A stretch of DNA of 64,000 nucleotides from Methylotenera oryzisoli_B (lineage in GTDB: Bacteria; Pseudomonadota; Gammaproteobacteria; Burkholderiales; Methylophilaceae): positions 1,116,001 to 1,180,000 of the forward strand of contig OZ277031.1 of the NCBI GenBank assembly GCA_965613685.1. Reading direction: 5' to 3'. The stretch's first letter is position 1; every line of letters starts with the position of its first letter. A program made the position numbers and the translations under genes. Under the pieces are notes generated by a model, which saw only the letters and a list, made by a program, of their open reading frames with translations, searched no databases and was not told the DNA's origin. Below are positions 60,766 through 64,000 of the stretch, one piece after another.

Positions 60766-61764
60766 CTAGAGCTTACCTATGTAGTCGCGGTTTTGCTTTA
60801 TCCATGCCTGCAAGGATTCAATGCTCATCCATTGCGAATTATTGTCTGAGCAGTAAGTGAAATCTGGCGCAACTAATGTACCGCCATTAATGCGCTCTGG
60901 GTCTAAACTCCAATCATGAATAGCCGGCAATACTTTGTAATGCTCATCATATTCATAGGTGTGTGGCGCGTCTTCTGGGCCTATCATTTGCTCGTGCAGC
61001 TTTTCACCAGGGCGAATTCCTACAACATTATGATTGGCTGCTGGAACTGTTGCTAATGCGACATCGGTCATCTTCATGGAAGGTATTTTTTTGACGTATA
61101 TTTCACCGCCAACCATGTCTTCAAAAGCATGCCAAACTAAATCAACACCTTGCTCTAAGGTAATCATAAATCGAGTCATGCGCACATCAGTAATAGGCAA
61201 TACACCCTTATCAGCTTGGCTTAAGAAGAATGGAATAACTGAACCACGCGAACCCATCACGTTGCCATAGCGCACTACCGCAAAGCGCGTGTCGTTATTA
61301 CCGGAGTAGGAATTGCCGGCTATAAATAACTTATCCGAAGTTAACTTAGTTGCACCATAAAGGTTTGCCGGGCTACTGGCTTTGTCGGTCGACAAAGCCA
61401 CTACGCGCTTAACGCCTTGATCTATGGCCGCATCAATCAAATTCATAGCACCAAACACATTGGTTTTAACGCATTCAAATGGATTGTATTCGGCAGTAGG
61501 CACAATCTTGGTTGCAGCGGCATGAACCACATAATCTATGCCATTTAACGCTCTTGATAAACGGTCTTTATCCCGCACATCACCTATGAAAAAACGCACC
61601 CGCTCATCATTTCCATAAAGCTTTGCCATCTCCCACTGCTTCATTTCGTCGCGAGAGTAGATTACCAAACGACGGGGGTTGTATTTGGCTAGGGTCATTG
61701 GCACAAAAGTGTGGCCGAACGATCCTGTACCTCCGGTAATAAGGATGGACGAATTAGTTAACAT
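60766..61764 (-). CDS. pseB: UDP-GlcNAc 4,6-dehydratase (inverting), PseB
   Basis: A 332-residue SDR: SSILITGGTGSFGHTFVPM, RRLVIYSRDEMKQWEM, FIGDVRDKDRLSRAL, VVHAAATKIVPTAEYNPFECVKTNV, ALSTDKASSPANLYGATKL and VVRYGNVMGSRGSV, all PseB marks. It catalyses the first step of pseudaminic acid synthesis. The ATG at 61764 gives the normal short N terminus (MLTNSS before the glycine motif); another ATG lies 5 codons earlier. PseC, normally next, is absent from the window. Confidence 0.92.
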   Translation of the reverse strand: MLTNSSILITGGTGSFGHTFVPMTLAKYNPRRLVIYSRDEMKQWEMAKLYGNDERVRFFIGDVRDKDRLSRALNGIDYVVHAAATKIVPTAEYNPFECVKTNVFGAMNLIDAAIDQGVKRVVALSTDKASSPANLYGATKLTSDKLFIAGNSYSGNNDTRFAVVRYGNVMGSRGSVIPFFLSQADKGVLPITDVRMTRFMITLEQGVDLVWHAFEDMVGGEIYVKKIPSMKMTDVALATVPAANHNVVGIRPGEKLHEQMIGPEDAPHTYEYDEHYKVLPAIHDWSLDPERINGGTLVAPDFTYCSDNNSQWMSIESLQAWIKQNRDYIGKL

Positions 61765-62854
61765 AAGGTATCGACTCATTTAGTTTTGATGCAGAGGTAA
61801 GATTCATGTTGTTTAAAACTATATTCTGAATTCTATTGATTTCACCCGGGTCAAATCTAATATTTGTTGTCTTTAAGTCATCAAGGAACCTTGAAAGGGG
61901 CAGCAAGGCCGAGGGAGATTTACCAATTAAAAAATGAATTAAAGGTCGAATTACTGTTTTTAAATTTTCAGGTATTAATGTATAGAATCTTTTAATTTTT
62001 GATGGATTAGCACGGCTTTTTAATGCCATTTTTTCAAACTTTTCAAAAAAATTGACAAATTGGGATCCATCCAAACTTTTATCATATTTTGATAATTTTG
62101 AAAAATATTCTGTAGCTGATAATTTAAGTTTTTCTAAATCTTCTACATTCTTAGGATCATTTAACCATTTCGAAAATAATATAGCTCTATTGTGTTGATC
62201 ATTTGAAATCATAGAAACTTCAAAACTTCTAAACCACATCAATGCAGGCATTACTTTTACAGCACCTGCAGCACAAAGGATAGCTTCCATTTGATACTCA
62301 GCTACATAGGGGCATGAATAGTGATATTCACCTATAAATTTCAAAGCAATCTTAAGCACTTCAACTCGAACTAAAGGGTAGAAAATAGAATTTTCAGCAA
62401 CTCTAATCCGTTGATTAATTCTAATTTTTGCAGTTTGTCCAGTAATATCTAAATGCTCGGCTGATTGATAGAGCATTGAACACAAAAACTGTTTTTTTAC
62501 TTTATTAAAACCTATTGTTACGCCTAATACTGCAGAAACATCTTCATCATCATCTAAAATATTTGTAGCATCTTTTAGTGCGGAATATGATAAAAATTCA
62601 TCATCAGAAATTAAAGCTGCATATTCTCCTGAAATTTTACTAGCAGCAAATGAGAATCTTTCTTCAATCGATATTGGCAAATGGTAGTACTGAACATTTA
62701 TAGGTAAGATGAAATCATCTGCATTGACTGAGGGAGCTCTTGACCCATCAATAACAATTACATTCACAGGATAAGCAGACCAATAATAAAGTGCTCTTTT
62801 AATAAATTGAGGTCTTTCATACGTAGGAATAATAATTGTTATGCGATTTACCAT
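61754..62854 (-). CDS. Glycosyltransferase family 2-like protein with long C-terminal part
   Basis: A 366-residue protein: ITIIIPTYERPQFIKRALYYW, VNVIVIDGSRAP, FSFAASKISGEYAALISDDEFL (DD in place of DXD), and a helical, Lys-rich C-terminal half. This is the layout of the so-called TIGR00180 type transferases. Start at the ATG 62854, with AAGGTG 3-5 bases upstream. It overlaps pseB by 11 bases. Sugar unknown. Confidence 0.75.
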   Translation of the reverse strand: MVNRITIIIPTYERPQFIKRALYYWSAYPVNVIVIDGSRAPSVNADDFILPINVQYYHLPISIEERFSFAASKISGEYAALISDDEFLSYSALKDATNILDDDEDVSAVLGVTIGFNKVKKQFLCSMLYQSAEHLDITGQTAKIRINQRIRVAENSIFYPLVRVEVLKIALKFIGEYHYSCPYVAEYQMEAILCAAGAVKVMPALMWFRSFEVSMISNDQHNRAILFSKWLNDPKNVEDLEKLKLSATEYFSKLSKYDKSLDGSQFVNFFEKFEKMALKSRANPSKIKRFYTLIPENLKTVIRPLIHFLIGKSPSALLPLSRFLDDLKTTNIRFDPGEINRIQNIVLNNMNLTSASKLNESIPYVN

Positions 62855-62860
62855 ATGCAC

Positions 62861-63155
62861 CTTATTTAATAATTAAATTTATAGGTTTTAGACTTTAAAA
62901 AATTATTGATATTTAAAATTAATACTATAAATTAGCTAGGATGATTTATTTAAATGAATAAATTTATGAAAAATTACGTAAGAGAAGTCGCGTATATTCT
63001 TGTAATTTAAAAAACTTGAGATAACCTATGTAATTCTAGTGAAATTTATTACTAATATCTTTTTTAGATACCATGTTGGTTAGGCAATTTTCACTTCAAA
63101 ATGCCCTTATAATTTATGTGCATACAATATAGGTAATAACTTTCTAAAAAATCTA
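62861..63155. other. AT-rich gap without a recognisable gene
   Basis: About 295 bases between the GT2-like gene and the wbuC-like gene. I see no open frame with family similarity, no clear terminator and no repeat. It is very A/T-rich with several TATAAT-like strings, so it probably contains the promoter of the 62854-to-29998 transcription unit. Confidence 0.4.
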
Positions 63156-63632
63156 TTAAACACATTTACTCCTTAAGAAATCAAGGTATTCATAGCATGC
63201 ATTTCCACCCTCTATTGGCGCCCAGTCAGCAAACGTCTTCCATGTTTTCGGCTCATATACACCCATCATCGTTTCGTAGGTCACGGCGTAGTCTGTTAGC
63301 ATGACGTAGGTATGCCATGTAAATGCTGGAACTTCAATGAGTTCAATTCCACCTTTTTCCAGCACGGTGCATTTTTTTACCATACCCTGATCATCAAAAA
63401 AAAGTGCTGCAACCTTACCTCGTATAAGGTGAATCCTTTCAATTTTTTCTTCGCCAGGATGAAGATGAGGCTGCATATAAGAGTCCTGCAACATAAAATT
63501 AAAAACAGAATTAAATTCATCACCTACACTATGCAACAACTTTGGGTGGCGGCGTTTTTCCGAGCTATCAGCACGCTTTAAACAGTCTTGGATTTCCTGC
63601 TCGAACAGTTCTGGTATTTTATAATCTAGCAT
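63156..63632 (-). CDS. WbuC-family cupin fold metalloprotein
   Basis: A 158-residue cupin. SYMQPHLHPGEEKIERIHLIRGKVAALFFDDQG holds the cupin motif 1 (HxH, E, with RG), and FTWHTYVMLTDYAVTYETMMGVYEP motif 2. KTWKTFADWAPIEGG follows, as in WbuC. WbuC is found in O-antigen clusters; its reaction is unknown. Its ATG overlaps the previous stop by one base (TAATG). Confidence 0.82.
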   Translation of the reverse strand: MLDYKIPELFEQEIQDCLKRADSSEKRRHPKLLHSVGDEFNSVFNFMLQDSYMQPHLHPGEEKIERIHLIRGKVAALFFDDQGMVKKCTVLEKGGIELIEVPAFTWHTYVMLTDYAVTYETMMGVYEPKTWKTFADWAPIEGGNACYEYLDFLRSKCV

Positions 63633-64000
63633 TAAGACTCCTGCGACTTAAGCCAAAATAATTCATCTGAAACATAGCCACCTGAATGAAGATCCTCGAG
63701 CTGTTGGAGACGATAAAAACCACGTGATTTGAATAACGCCGAAGATAATGGTAAGTTTTCAAACAGTTCAACCATATCTTTTACGCCTTTTTCAACATTC
63801 CACTCACATTTGAAATGTGGCATTATTTTTTTTATTTTAGCGAATGAAACTTTATAAGTACGCGTGTCACCACCATCTTTTATTTTCCTGTCTCGAATTA
63901 AGCCTTCTTTATCTAACTCAGGGTTATCAGACAAGAACTTCAATTCGCAATTTGGAACAACTTTTTGAATGATTTTTGCAATATCAAGAACCTGGAGATT
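63632..64000 (-). CDS. NAD-dependent sugar epimerase/dehydratase, C-terminal part, runs off right edge
   Basis: The frame is open to the window end; about 122 C-terminal residues are visible. DTRTYKVSFAKIKKIMPHFKCEW followed by VEKGVKDMVELFENL and RGFYRLQQLEDLHSGGYVSDELFW match the C terminus of extended SDR sugar epimerases/dehydratases. The Rossmann domain lies outside the window. Overlaps the wbuC-like start by one base. Confidence 0.8.
   Translation of the reverse strand, partial: NLQVLDIAKIIQKVVPNCELKFLSDNPELDKEGLIRDRKIKDGGDTRTYKVSFAKIKKIMPHFKCEWNVEKGVKDMVELFENLPLSSALFKSRGFYRLQQLEDLHSGGYVSDELFWLKSQES

Noticed and set aside
1..64000. tRNA or rRNA genes
   Set aside because: No acceptor/T-loop pattern such as GGTTCGAATCC, and no rRNA-like stretch was seen on either strand.
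1..64000. CRISPR array or defence island
   Set aside because: The repeated sequences are inverted or scattered, not evenly spaced direct repeats. The only defence-related genes are two toxin-antitoxin pairs.

Overview
The window looks like a chromosomal segment of a betaproteobacterium, most likely of the Nitrosomonadales/Methylophilales/Gallionellales type. The evidence is gene order: the rpoE-rseA-rseB-rseC-mucD stress operon, the lepA-lepB-DUF4845-rnc-era-recO-pdxJ-acpS operon, and a ppx/sixA/ppk polyphosphate locus. No 16S or other taxonomic marker is present, so the assignment is by synteny only. No tRNA, rRNA, CRISPR array, integrase or prophage was seen.

Positions 1 to about 29,900 are core, housekeeping sequence. 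From the left: the start of htpG with a sigma-32-type promoter; ppx, an Ala/Lys/Pro-rich putative DNA-binding protein, sixA and ppk, several of them preceded by Pho-box-like sites; a DUF2934 gene and an entericidin-like lipoprotein; then, on the minus strand, the lepA-to-tcdA operon; a divergent ybhP-clsB pair; and the rpoE operon ending in mucD. nadB, rhlE and slyD follow on the plus strand. A short variable patch (about 24.4-27.3 kb) holds a REP-associated tyrosine transposase flanked by its likely REP hairpins, a MazEF-type and a HigBA-type toxin-antitoxin pair, and then mutS. The intergenic spaces of this half carry three repeat families: a GC-rich hairpin REP, a GTAGGTCGG-type REP, and a 90-144 bp element with long inverted ends built on CACCACAGAGACAC.

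Positions about 30,000 to 64,000 form one continuous minus-strand surface-glycan cluster. It is visibly more AT-rich than the core half, has many overlapping genes, and runs off the right edge. It contains several glycosyltransferases, a Wzx-type flippase, an EpsG/Wzy-like polymerase, an O-acyltransferase, an asparagine-synthase-type amidotransferase, a polysaccharide deacetylase, a FemAB-like protein, methyltransferases and sugar-nucleotide enzymes. Three sub-modules stand out: (1) a WecE/RffA aminotransferase, a formyltransferase-like protein, a GtrB/ArnC-like transferase, a GtrA-like flippase gene split by a frameshift at a T7 run, and a GT-C membrane protein, suggesting an undecaprenyl-phosphate-linked formamido-sugar branch; (2) two WbpG-like amidotransferases bracketing hisH/hisF homologues, suggesting acetamidino or amide modification of a sugar, with one WbpG copy having a degenerate PP-loop; (3) PseB, a NeuB-family synthase, a PseF-like cytidylyltransferase and an SDR, a partial nonulosonic acid pathway. 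No initiating phospho-sugar transferase, Wza/Wzb/Wzc export proteins, PseC/PseG/PseH or RmlA/RmlB/RmlC lie inside the window; they may lie beyond the right edge or elsewhere.

All functional statements come from reading motifs and gene order by eye; no database search was run.
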